Shown piece after piece: positions 42,901-45,779 of a stretch of DNA of 64,000 nucleotides. Made by a program: the position numbers and the translations under genes. The notes beneath the pieces were generated by a model. It saw nothing but the letters and a program-made list of their open reading frames with translations. It did not search any database and had not been told where the DNA came from. The stretch is from Methylosinus sp. PW1. GTDB lineage: Bacteria > Pseudomonadota > Alphaproteobacteria > Rhizobiales > Beijerinckiaceae. The stretch spans positions 64,501-128,500 of the forward strand of contig NZ_JQNK01000004.1 in assembly GCF_000745215.1 (NCBI RefSeq), given 5' to 3'. Each line of letters begins with the position of its first letter. Position 1 is the first letter of the stretch.

Positions 42901-45484
42901 CCTTGATCGTTCCGTCGAGCGAGGCCTTCACCGTCCCGAATTCGAAGGCGAGCGCCACGCCGACGCCGGCGCGGCCGTCGATGGCGCTGATCGTGCTGGC
43001 GTCCGGGGTCGTCTTGGTCGCGCCATTGGCGATGACATTGACATTGCCGCTATGCGAGGTGATCGCCGCATCGACGCCCACGGTCGCCAACGCCGTCAGA
43101 TCCGTATGCGCTATGGCGATGGCGATGGACGAGGCGTTCGGATCGACCGTGCTGACGATATTGGAGGAGGCGCGCGCGACCGTCTTTGTCGCGGTCGAGC
43201 CCTTGGCCGTGATGGTGACGCTGCCACTGGCGTCGATGGTGGTGGAGCCGCCGATATTCGCCTCGACGTCGCTCTGCGCGAGGCCATAGCCGCCGGCGAA
43301 TTCGAGGCCAGTATATTTCGCGAGGCCGCCGCCGCCGAGCGCCGAAGCGATCGCGAACACCTGCGTGTCGACCTTGGTTTCCGCCTTTATGTCGACGGTT
43401 CCCTCGGCGACGATCGTCGCGTCGTCGACATTGATCTTGGCGTCGGCGCCGCGCAGAATCACCGAGAGATCGATGCCCGTCGCGGCGCTGAGCACGACGC
43501 CCGGAATCTGCCCCAGCAAGCTCGTCAGCGAGCCGGTGAAGCCGGCGGCCGACGCCGGCGCGTCGCTGTTGAGATTTACGTCCTTTGCGGTGGCGTTCAC
43601 CTTGATCGAGCCGCCGCGCAGGGTCGCGCCTCTAATATCGATGGCGGCGTCCTTCGCCGTGAAATCGCCCGGCCAGCTGACGAGACGCGTCGCGACATCG
43701 GAGGTCGCGAGCGAAATCTTGCCGGCTTTGCGTCCATGCGCCGTATCGGCCTCTGCGAGCAATTGCGCATCGGGTCCGAGCGCGATGCGGGCGCCGCCGG
43801 CGAGACTCGTCGTGCCGTCGGCGTTGGTCTTCTGACGCCCGAAGAGAATCTCGCCGGCGTTGCCGCCCGCGAGCTCTGTCGAGACGATCGCGGAGCTCGC
43901 GACATTGCGCAGCGTCATCGTCACGGAGCCGCCGCCGCTCGGCGCGAAGGTCAGCACGTCGCCGACGCGGTATCCCGCACCTGCGGAGCTGAGCCGCGCC
44001 GTCGCCACGCCGTCCGCATCGACGATAATGGCGGCCTCGGCGCCCGCTCCGGCGCCGCCGGTCGCCGCCACATGCGCATAGCTCGCGCCGGCGGTCCAGG
44101 AGCCGCTGGAGCCGGTCTGATCGGCGACCGTGCCGACATAGATCGTGTCGGCCTGCAGCGTCAGCGCGCCGCCATGCAGCGAAATATCGCCCGAGACGCT
44201 GACGACGCTCTTATGCGTCAGATGATTGTCTCCGGGCAGCAGGCCGCCCTCGTCGAACGGATCATAGCCCGAGAGCAGCGTGTTCACCGACAGCGCCGCA
44301 TGGAAGGCGCTGTCGAGCGAGGCGATGTCGACGCTGTCCGTCCCCGAGCCGCCTTTCACTTCGAGCGAATGCGTCGGGGCGTTGAAGGTCTGGCTCTCGA
44401 ATTTGCCATTGAGGCTCTCGAGCGTCATGACGCCGTCGATCGCCGTCCCCGTGTCCTTCAGCCGCGCCTGCACGCCGCTCGCGCCGCCCGCCAGCGATCC
44501 AAGATCGAAGGAAAGATCGGCCACCTGGCCGCTGATGGTGACGGGCTCGAGGCCTCGATAGGCGACGATACGACCGTCATAGACGATCGTGCCGCTGTCC
44601 GGCCCCGTGGCCGTCGAAACGAGGCTCTGCGCCACGCCGACGTCGAGAACCAGAGTGTCGAACCCGCCCGCTCCGCCATCCACTGCGCCGGCGAGACTGC
44701 CGCTGGCGGAGAAGGAGAAGGTGTCGCTATTATCCGCGGCGCCCGTGAGATTGGCGAAACCGCTGAAGGCGAATGCGCCGACCGAGCCCGCGCCCGCGCC
44801 ATCGATCCGCCAATTCGTATCCGTCACGGCGCCGATCAGCGTGTCCGCGCCGCCGCCGATGAGATTTTGGACGCCGTCGAAGCTCACATTCGCCGCGCCG
44901 GCGACGGCGCCGGAGCCATCGGCGTGAAGCGTCCAGGTCGCCGGATCGCCGGAAGCCAGCGCCAACGTGTCGGCGCCTTCGCCGCCCAGGAAGGTGAAAT
45001 GCGGCGCGTCATGGCCGGCGAAGGACCGGGCGTCGATCGTCACCTTGTCCGCGCCGAGGCCGCCGATGATCGTCACCTGATCGAGGCCGAGAAGATCGGC
45101 CCGGGCGAGGATGACGGAATTGCTTCGATCCACGACCTGGACTTGCGGGCCGGCCGGCGAGGCGGGGGTCGATGACGATTGCGACGCGGCCGTCTGCGGA
45201 GCGCTTCCCGGATCGACCATCTGAACGACGATGTCATGGGCCTGCTGCTGCGGGGCCGCCGCCGCCAGATTCACGGCGAGGACGTCGGCGTTCAGCAGAA
45301 CGCGCGGCTCGAGCGTGTCGAAGATGATTTTCGCGCGCCGGCTCGGCGGCGGGGGGACGAGAGCGGTCGAGCTCTCGAGCTGCGATTTTCGACTGGCGGG
45401 CGCTTGCGGCCGAAGCAGCCGAAGGAACATACGCCGCCCGCGATCTTGAAATGACTCCGCCATAGACATCAGCCGACCCCGCAT
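18911..45484 (-). CDS. Giant LEPR-XLL surface protein (8,857 residues)
   Basis: One unbroken 26.6-kb frame, roughly 0.85-0.9 MDa by length. The N-terminus is basic (RRMFLRLLRPQ) and lacks an ordinary signal peptide; residues 58-64 are LEPRVLL followed by NAD, the LEPR-XLL signature of very large exported proteins. Then come thousands of Ala/Gly/Thr/Asp-rich residues with recurring beta-helix-like strands, and HGF-x-x-GD-x-V-x-Y modules (about 878-1423, with copies near 2880 and 3460). A Gly-rich stretch (about 5530-5880), a propeller-like region (6125-6465), nine PKD-like modules (6665-7600), four LamG-like domains (7616-8795) and one short RTX-type run (7927-7976) follow. The tail is Pro-rich, then His/Asp/Trp-rich. 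I saw cysteine only near the C-terminus. Starts at 45469 or 45463 are alternatives with a better ribosome site. Probably an extracellular adhesin or matrix fibre exported by the downstream genes. Confidence 0.9.
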   Translation of the reverse strand: MRGRLMSMAESFQDRGRRMFLRLLRPQAPASRKSQLESSTALVPPPPSRRAKIIFDTLEPRVLLNADVLAVNLAAAAPQQQAHDIVVQMVDPGSAPQTAASQSSSTPASPAGPQVQVVDRSNSVILARADLLGLDQVTIIGGLGADKVTIDARSFAGHDAPHFTFLGGEGADTLALASGDPATWTLHADGSGAVAGAANVSFDGVQNLIGGGADTLIGAVTDTNWRIDGAGAGSVGAFAFSGFANLTGAADNSDTFSFSASGSLAGAVDGGAGGFDTLVLDVGVAQSLVSTATGPDSGTIVYDGRIVAYRGLEPVTISGQVADLSFDLGSLAGGASGVQARLKDTGTAIDGVMTLESLNGKFESQTFNAPTHSLEVKGGSGTDSVDIASLDSAFHAALSVNTLLSGYDPFDEGGLLPGDNHLTHKSVVSVSGDISLHGGALTLQADTIYVGTVADQTGSSGSWTAGASYAHVAATGGAGAGAEAAIIVDADGVATARLSSAGAGYRVGDVLTFAPSGGGSVTMTLRNVASSAIVSTELAGGNAGEILFGRQKTNADGTTSLAGGARIALGPDAQLLAEADTAHGRKAGKISLATSDVATRLVSWPGDFTAKDAAIDIRGATLRGGSIKVNATAKDVNLNSDAPASAAGFTGSLTSLLGQIPGVVLSAATGIDLSVILRGADAKINVDDATIVAEGTVDIKAETKVDTQVFAIASALGGGGLAKYTGLEFAGGYGLAQSDVEANIGGSTTIDASGSVTITAKGSTATKTVARASSNIVSTVDPNASSIAIAIAHTDLTALATVGVDAAITSHSGNVNVIANGATKTTPDASTISAIDGRAGVGVALAFEFGTVKASLDGTIKAAGTAASESEDTKTFDPVGGVDPSTDIITLPKHGFANGQAVVYTPYLVNTSVAGSTVLAVQGQQSDAVGGLEKGKTYYVIVVDQDHIQLSKEPSIDLDPTGVDPTATQTLNAVKAKLFDIDAIDASADAIHIAAHGFETGDQVSYDAGGATAITGLADKAVYTVDRVDDASFRLKDSSGNVIQIAQGSALGKQSFTRASDNKKAEVTLASVDANGRIHVKNHGFAIGTPVDVTYDSLSEDDVTLGGVRAAHQYKLVATDADTFELRDAQTNARITLTDPGSAATHALAYIGAVKSFDPSTAVDGSLDTIAIANHGFKSGDAVIYAVDPTKSTTLSRAFELDAIDATAKTIHIAGHGFSSGDQVTYDAGGSTPIGGLTSGAVYTVQKVSDDLFQLKDTNGVLVSVAQGAALGAHSFANAATQTTASVTLARIDTTTNRIYLQSHGFVATAADPLLVDYASLESLGAHAVGGLQSGHQYKLVVVDANSFELRDATTGALVTLADPGAASMHVIADDRVYRASQGNVRDLTAGDREIRGLTAGEQYYVVKVDDNHIRLVEDASEVSAVKPIDLTSDGKGDGHALAASTNTIGIGVQAILDSQTRGKAKPEVGGKFNPTKYKDILSKPDIALATIFGQASATSGKKTVTDPNTGKDVTKDITNDGLSAGGAIAVNVVINDVEATIGKNATAAKPTTLQTDHNVEALATSTQRTQLISQSDVSKSKTKSTTAKAVDLSFAVGVYLNDANAIIAGNTIIDAGETVKVASSLSYPFLINPLDLVLGIPQDIVTRGVSGVTDLLDGTFGVSSKFMNTWVMARAKAQDTQATSVSGSIAVNAYIDHSTAVIQSGARINQAPPSTTFNPSATQSVTVTADVMMQFAEMAGIGKWSLSESPFGKAKYENKKAGELLRGGDVVDVFGRSGSKAIGGSILVDDIENTVYARIEGDAKVGIGASGALTIHATEDIFRLAIAQSGGKTDDGGQFAFAGSGLALRQRSDVEAGLVATASFGPTITGGGAVDISATTGGTEVEIAGTIIVAGKGSNGLGMSALVNDVERKVYAFIGSDPSNGGDPNATPAGAVSMNVGDTSLSATTTGVVVGVVGTATVLTGPQGAPQNLGSSANDPLDGISLPALFEEAPKPKSGYGVAGSAGINFIRDTDLAYINARGAMSVGTLSLTADDTQTIVAIVGGVAVSVNAGTGLGGGTTIGGAFALNQLTADTEAFIADRLDASGSPDANGLVIASHAAALSTRDEISLKATRGGTLASFSAAVSANTNEQGDAFAGSVSVNRIVDTTKATIDGAKVSANGDAALTARDEAQLIAIGGGASYTAGAKGVGASLGFNQLSVSTVAGVLGEKRRSSLTLGDNLSILAIDDQKLWAFAVSLGIATGGGVDSKAVAFTLGINVISTDQKIFTRDNSAPILATIQNADVIASGVSLEAKDNSVIYAVAGALGVGAQGQAYGVGLGWNQVALQVRATVDNSSITAGAGGISLTAHSTQDGPISIAGKIAAAALGGSKGNGATVGASLSVNGVYNTIEAIVSNSSTLRTTAGSGGSVSLRASDESTINALTGGVAISSSGSAVGAAISANYIANQVTAKVDGSTIDSNGDAIIRAEETAAIHSLTLGGAGGDNVSFAGSLSINVIDNRVTAAVVGATSNLSSRNNLRVIADDTANIVAIAGGLAVGGDAGVGLAATNVTILDTTKAYVDGAATLQAGGAGNAFTDALGQSRHGLSIEANAGESVVIIGVGGAFAGDGAGAGALTLTYIDVSALAFEDAPSVTPAAGAAGLHSDHDVDIVSHGHLSLVGVAGAIAGSEVGIGAGADAGYVKRRLEAYVGAGATAKGGDNVIVNAQGDMTITSVSAAVAGASTGAGGLTTGVSVLDLVAKAHIDAGAVVRSDGNVLVSAEDDTTLDQVSGNIAAAGTGAGGIAAGVGYVKKTTEAYIATGASVTALAKSGKSGIVADTGEFGAPPATANAQQQGVSKDFATSAVDYGADAMNVAGHGFSTGQEVIYTGQSLALGGLQTGGHYFVIRIDDNHFALAADKSAALNGQKIDLLDTGVASTARHVVQTLNSTGVPSVSNKNFNDPTLANNRDRKPLVATQSGVIIVAVSVNDLTSAGVGVAIAGEGSGALAGSVSVHEIDTLAHIDQGARINADEDAGAGAGQNVLVAAGRAYNGLAIGGGLAGSGGVSVAPAFAAPVLKGATEAFVQGATTGNAYDTIVNAAGDVAVVSHAVTDVLSIAAGIAASGEVGLAGSAAVIVIDTSTIASISGRVRVSATGDVLVAAKDDTTTYAIGGAVGVGIGSGGGAGAVDVTSIEKTTLATIGDHAIVDAYANSASFISDAPDGTYSSNGGFSQKTARGVAVLATTSEKIVSVGASLGAGAYAGIAGAVTVELVDSDTLATIGDGAQINQNTAATAANSQSVIVAATNKLDLLTFAGGLGASLGAGVGASVDVGVLRNDTQALIGAASVRAKGDTDVFALSRWTVNANAISAGAGLVGLGGGIIVYSIGGNFTDSYSTSDGSSSALSSDKSTVLTFVESTVGTLSGRMQTSDAASPAFDPAQKVNGAAETIDLGADRGLKTGDAVVYDAGGGKAIKGLKDGEVYFVIVDSAHPQLVKLAASYEDAQAGHAIDIDAAGATGAQHRLAAGNAQIANMARSASSANTPAGRVNSATKATSGVTSGTTAGILQHADIATGNLDVISREALDLTARAGGVAGGAAALGVGLAIVSIDADSTAFVAPQTTITGTNPASGVLTVSANLDSNAHVLGFAGAISGFVSLGGAVSLIDDTSSARAMLGATPGASHDDSSTIEASALSDATIVTGFHDVSVKSVANVNHLLADGAWSVSGVAGLGAAVSKLTIAGTSQAIVGKFTQIGSTAAQIAGDVKIDAQRTVTVNPFDANQPMGVAIGGGIVGAAAGVTLITVNGAVAARIGDDAAVYAGGEVDVHGTSTTTANSLEIDGGAIGGIAVGAVIAQAKFAPVMAVGVGKRAIIRSRTTDVKATQTTSVKLLGYAAGGGLASGQGLDIELEIDPTTTTTIDDGADIAATQSASVQSVTNTTSFATGDAGNYGGVTVIEGGSTSTLKNANSLSVGTGAHIAAGTGLTVLADTTNNAKADGDGGAGAVVSIIGATSTVKASDATTTTIGGGALLSAGGDLSVESRTSSTAKSAPHASAGGLGADTRVTGNLTYGGATKTDVGASTLTAGGKLDVLARVTTLDLKIDAVAESSALGANSEAHATLSRPESAPGSSSPTSDALVDLHSGATLNGGGSVNVKARQESVTSLASADATTNGLGASTNSYAKNDFDVTTRVVAESGSAVHTRALTVEAYGSPNVSGFVDASSHGALIDTGSEHPSQTIAYRRTIDFNADVFLSGPPAPELVIDAAGNIVKQQGIGTVTFQNGVFIVPDIVNTSTAAGTATFSIPSWGQDPTPAGYGVTPGEDSIKGSPKITFLTAFDHVLIQNASNFDVRIGLINPLAATPNFAQNVVVDVTYKKDFLPVTTADPGHTAVTIANTSTAARTKVTLNDAILDALGPVSITTANGDIVANANGRIEATTLSLSAPKGAVGASAAPIRVASTRLDALARDGIVISETGDLEVGSASSTGGTVSLSATGSILDADASVAVNVSAPNLILNAGGGSIGAKADALRIDAARAAGSFIGSAKGDVVATDVAGGLGIGTVASTTGDIVVATRDSNAVGEDIIFGATSFMSATLGAASLAAGDNIVMAVGATLNAAKTATLTGDVGDSDSGVGALIDLEGAITAAAVSVVGGADRDTIVIRGVSANAPTTVTTGGAENVILIGSRASATTNASGELIATSNAGGNLTTIVGTLTVTGANDKLASLDLDNSGFAQGVTGTVSDSEVAGFGMTGKVVYSDLRSLALHLGAGADTATVRSTAAATITSLFLGDGADSVIVSGADATVNKLAGTLILDGGAGADTLLVDDSGDTGANAGVIGGANGNQIFGFGMGGTDQTVVDPNKGVTYGDFATVTVKAGSGADSISIAASSTDTIVDAGAGADAITLGPNLANIRGHVLVRGGGDAGDAFSVSPTVDSNLTLDAASATRSRITAVGMAQSVEFEGVAATTIALSGATMNNVTINGSATPIIVDSNGAVDKIFVHGAGKATTINLGAGDDQAIVYGTSAPLLVTGAGAADKLTVDLSGAPAATTTGVIHDGAAVGEGIVSGLTAGDVAFRSLAEVDVKLGDGNDTFTLDVHAATLPATIVGLFGGGGDDLIEARSVSTARTIVDGQSGKDTLQVEIAAQPIANQFTSIDKTVEQLIVDNSANSTVAIAWTLLDTDLQAAALPSGSPVSVISTAGADLTRILGGKTGTDTLDVVSTSTANVNVAIDNNRITLQSGLVVVTQPDPANDFDTYRNYDKALNFDGLNQGDIAYASNGFRLSTSNALGLIRSDAISPAAQARTNSDVLTLQAARADGTPNGDGFTLYSLELANTAASGTAVVVLTGHTLGGQSVSAELSLAAGAGFQRFDTSLASFYGLDRVTLTAKDASTPFGSILVDNIVAVDDLPNAAATVAPATVPTYTISNDFSIDTTVYSGQWVWIHSGKIEVNYNNGGASVDDTLDFTNGGWWYLGYSQSGFSITADASATGANNGMVSVNFAGDLSLPAGLKVSAAGANALSLNVANNVQLADNVTFDLSAHNQTAGAGGGAAGGFGGAGSGAVGGYGGGGGSNGSLPSNFTFQGTTAAGQGVGGPYGTGDNHGGSGGYGSPSYYGGGGGGGGGGGAWDGFGRGGGIGGDGGWGYYGNWGGSGGAGGLGVGNQYNGSAGGGGAQGYAGYGGSGGGGAYGAYDIVNGQRLRDGDGYDGQGGGTGGTGGTGGDGVGGANSATGLAISGGMGGGGGGGGGGGGSGGGGGGGGGGNGRHWTSGFLGLTDNYIGGGGGDGGGGGGVGGNGAAGGLGGAGGGAFQLVAQGQIRVGNSDAFTAVGGAGATGGSGQSPDPNRGPTSSGGGGGDDSDAHHGGNGGPGGAGGPGGDGGDGAGGSGGTIKLYATDLTNGGATLKTSVTTSGGVGGGTAPKGGEGRFIVGSNTSLTFSSGGAVSGNGGQTAFAATDPGVEHFTGPRQSNAYIAGAPLTPTIVGLAGGADIYGVVSGLDAASIDFNTTTPQLDHAPSDALLAVMLLDKGVGSLSQDYTGFDVLLVANVSTINVANPTLSIDGATAQALKTNGVGADQALTSLAPGQVWATLVPEGSAHNHTFTASIGVNASGATTLTGNTLSLGGNVQYLSIARPSAPTVAQLTGFDAIAADPGADHIFGVSTATSSLVVVNAHDGSQRQLFKEAQNGVSGLSSVSNVLVTGADGFVITESATTGRLATFKLASATGDLTFAQSQSDGGAYYDSMRYDASTKVLTTTGSAGLRSYSLNTTTGALTLISTQSGASSAATETIAQNGFTYSVNASTGSLTASNATTGASQTLSGAANGLVGVSDVAASPDGGFVYVTSQSGNTLSVFQVTNSKTQPLVFVETLRNGANGVRGLDAPTDVAVTADGQYVLVTARGANDISVFQRDQQTGALGFVQVVRDAVGGVRGLLTPTSLILGPQNGSSLTAYVGSLGSATQQGGLATFNVDLSPKAPPIAFATEHTDIESIGVTTGVGDDTVSLVSAPPAIVGATKVSTGEGSDHVVVADYRGATSVDLGAGADSLDLRVVNAKTAADTLAIHGRADADTIDVQNTGAGATTTIDGDAGSDVITIEKVGAATHTTVSGDADADIVRISLSNLPADAATTLHGDAPGVAPGDTLIVDPQDPNASILVGGVAGLPIPQTNGSISLAGKGAVAYDTFEGLTVLSSPIVSFSAPSYSTSEGSSVTLTANVQALGSTNSLSGPVAFDIDGDGQFGEVTGTALGGGVYRVTLPWDRLVDLGLADNGVYTIAVRATNSDGLSTTAVSNIQIADTPPAVVVSGASHSASVGTPFTIGFTATDPSPIDRVLEWRVDWGDGSAVETFGADATQASHVYVAPGNVAIRATAVDKDTVPTGATSAAYAVTVGLTANNIDTGGPYRIAEGQSLTLTAQATGAPLSYGWDINNDGTIDKSGATASFSWSELTALGVNDSGVYSNPHVIVGYATIGSATPTTISKAVGVTVDNAPPSFVSFVNSGPVSEGAASATVTFSGVTDPSPVDAASLTYRYDFDNNGTFDLVQGAGPATVPGQYLRQSGALLVHGQIVDKDGGVADAYTTITINEVAPTLTVAGATTADEGAIYSLSLSATDPGADKIKWWDVNWGDGAQDHILIDAAAANGNVVATHSYADNGAYTIKTGATDNDGAYVAADKIVTVLNVAPTLQNVVVAPAAGPGSAEIAENAFARLSGRIVDPGTLDSFRLNVAWGDGQSEIVDLAAGALNFDVAHRYVQDGVYTITTNIVDKDQGASAPTVLSLTVDNVAPVAGALSVVPSTSQEGSSVTVSGVYTDAGPLDLHTIAIDWGDGSSSASAGAGATIIVDAVNRAFTATHVYLDNPAAGGNYTISAIVTDDAGAKSNVSTAAVIVTNAAPIIADLTLNSVAAQKQTIGGALASSLTIDENGTVTLLGRFADAGVLDTHSGAVVWGDGGASALTIDEASHTFTATHRYLDDNPTGTAADDYRIDLTLSDKDGASATISAAVTVANVAPVFATFTNNAAEVGNVLPGEPVVLTGVFADPGTQDSYTLIVDWGDGTAAETLAYAAGTRDVQLTHNYRDPGFWAISAHLSDDDLGVATATTEARLTGVALLDGVLRIAGTPQDDTVIVRKPLEPVAYWNFNETSGTAVADSAGAPQNGTLYTNRAPDRADPGPSAAFAPFGAANSIEFHDDKKEYVAVADDAVFNLASGAVQLWFDANDQDHGWGDTQVLFSKSKSGLGAGQLTIGLDHGTLFAELEGVDATGRLDVFRVEGCDDVACGDWHNVAFTFGEAGMKLYLDGALVGENAYTGGLQGNHEAIVIGASNADNRNTSGNLSKLTISDPFSGHIDEVSVYGRQLSDQQVRDVMQKGARGANDPNGATIEVYASFLPIIGQNVIKTFNAADVKSIIIATGGGNDIVTVDASVDAPLTVKAGDGNDTVRAGSGASALLGGLGDDTLVGGAASDVILGGDGADYIVGDGGNDFIDGGDGIDTVSMPIVQPTAYWSFDNVANGVVADAVGTPQNGTFYGASLHGSDDGGAGATFHGDARQYVAVADDAALHSVNGTIAFLFDAGDDGRHSDQVLFAKNGYGNNEGDLTIGIADGRVYARLETGTTSYTVASCDDIGCGWRQLAFSFGADGMKLYIDGALVDANSYSGGLANNRQAIVIGASDEANKSQTGDLSKLSITKAFRGSLDEVAVFGQALNGDQIRRLVVSGPRLASAGPGLSGALSDYQLSFVGGALQVADTRPALPQGVAYWSLNEARGSTTLADSAGAPQNATFVTKLASDLGNAGPSASAAPFGARTSAAFHKDPRGYIAVANSDDFALDNGAIQLWFDASRTQGTQTLFSKDGARAEDGLTISLVGQRLEARLDGHVVDTLNIVSANTWNQLAFTFGQGGMKLYLNGVLVGEDSYTGGLAGNHDAIVIGGSNASNSDASGDLAKLRVTNAFGGLIDEVAIFGGSVDQAFVRRLMKEGAQKLIVEGAAGPTIDGTDQLEGVERLVFGDGTSAYVLGGANPATLSAADVQALAGNGQLVVLGDGGQPLHLSGAWGDIGQRAIGNVLYDVYHNSGAQLLVQSGVQVTADQQLLTPIAYWTFDGAGSTVADSAGAAQNGVFYANGRPDRDDAGPSTAIAPFGAGMSADFHDSSREYVAVANDPAFAVANGAITFWFDARSTFGQQTLFAKDGAGLGGGLTIGLDGNHLVVQMEGPSGVYSIRSTATVAAGAWRNLAFTFGAGGMKLYLDGALVGSNAYAGGLTANQSAIVIGGSDEANVGAASDLSKLKITKSFDGHIDEVAFFGQALTANQIQQAAVAGAFGVASVDVPITFVPPPPPPAPGPHCSDLDDWLWLEAEHKRNHADHGGHALADDGWRFDW
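19060..22640 (-). repeat. Four LamG/concanavalin-like domains in the giant protein
   Basis: Copies begin at about 22636, 21533, 20772 and 19764. Each opens with YW-(N/S/T)-(F/L), then DSAGAPQNGT-like sequence, EYVAVADD, FTFGEAGMKLYLDGALVG and AIVIGASN. Such domains often bind glycans. Confidence 0.82.
21556..21705 (-). other. Single RTX-type calcium-binding run in the giant protein
   Basis: Encodes consecutive GGxGxDxxx nonapeptides (GGLGDDTLVGG, GGDGADYIVGDGGNDFIDGG). Only one such run is seen, between the first and second LamG domains, so this is not a classical C-terminal RTX secretion domain. Confidence 0.8.
22690..25480 (-). repeat. Nine PKD-like modules in the giant protein
   Basis: Residues about 6665-7600. 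Most copies have the core WGDG (WRVDWGDGSA, WWDVNWGDGA, IDWGDGSSS, VVWGDGG, IVDWGDGTA) followed by HxY and VxDxD strands, each about 95-110 residues. Confidence 0.8.
26090..27110 (-). other. Beta-propeller-like region of the giant protein
   Basis: Residues about 6125-6465 contain repeated blades such as VSDVAASPDGGFVYVTSQSG, then NTLSVFQV, and PTDVAVTADGQYVLVTARGA. These resemble the lactonase/YVTN propeller repeats common in surface proteins. Confidence 0.75.
27850..28900 (-). repeat. Glycine-rich low-complexity segment of the giant protein
   Basis: About 350 residues dominated by glycine with Ala, Ser, Tyr and Asn, including a run of 11 glycines. Codons are mainly GGC, giving a long GCC pattern on the upper strand. 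Likely a flexible or fibrous spacer. Confidence 0.85.
41215..42850 (-). repeat. Tandem HGF/GD-type beta modules in the giant protein
   Basis: About seven related modules (residues 878-1423), each with a pattern like GHGFSSGDQVTYDAGG, a GL-x-x-G-x-x-Y-x-V strand and a D-x-x-F/I-x-L ending. Two further copies lie at about 36750-36935 and 35000-35200. Confidence 0.75.
45293..45313 (-). other. LEPR-XLL motif of the giant protein
   Basis: Codes for LEPRVLL (residues 58-64) in the context IIFDTLEPRVLLNADV. The motif is known as a recurrent N-terminal feature of very long bacterial exoproteins; a sorting role is an inference. Confidence 0.85.
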
Positions 45485-45600
45485 GAAAACGGGAATAGCT
45501 TAGCTTCGCTTTGCGTCATTCATATTGCAGGTTTTTGACGGTGGAACGCCGCCATTCCGCCGAATGGCCCGGCCCTTCGGGCGCTCGCTTTGGCGACCCG

Positions 45601-45760
45601 GATCGCCGGCCTCCGTCATGCCTCGACGAATTGCATCTCGAACATCCCTTTGCGGGGGCGCGAATGCTGCGCGATCTTTTGCGGCGCGAGGGTGAACCGC
45701 GCCGGATTCCCTGGAGCTCGCGGACGCAAGTCTCCGCGCTCGACGGCACTGGCTACCTCG
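45601..45760 (+). pseudogene. IS3-family transposase (OrfB) fragment
   Basis: The upper strand encodes LDELHLEHPFAGARMLRDLL followed by RREG (45622-45696), a typical OrfB N-terminal stretch of IS3-family elements. Sequence on both sides is out of frame or unrecognisable. No terminal repeats are visible. It accounts for most of the 295-bp gap between the giant gene and the phosphatidyltransferase gene, which otherwise holds only the upstream region of the giant gene. Confidence 0.65.
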
Positions 45761-45779
45761 ACCCGGCGGCCCTCCGGAG

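Noticed and set aside
19256..45175. Very long open frames on the plus strand opposite the giant gene (up to about 2,150 codons each).
   Set aside because: They mirror the codon pattern of the GC-rich minus-strand gene, have Arg/Asp/Gly-biased meaningless sequence and no recognisable domains. The minus-strand frame has clear domains throughout.
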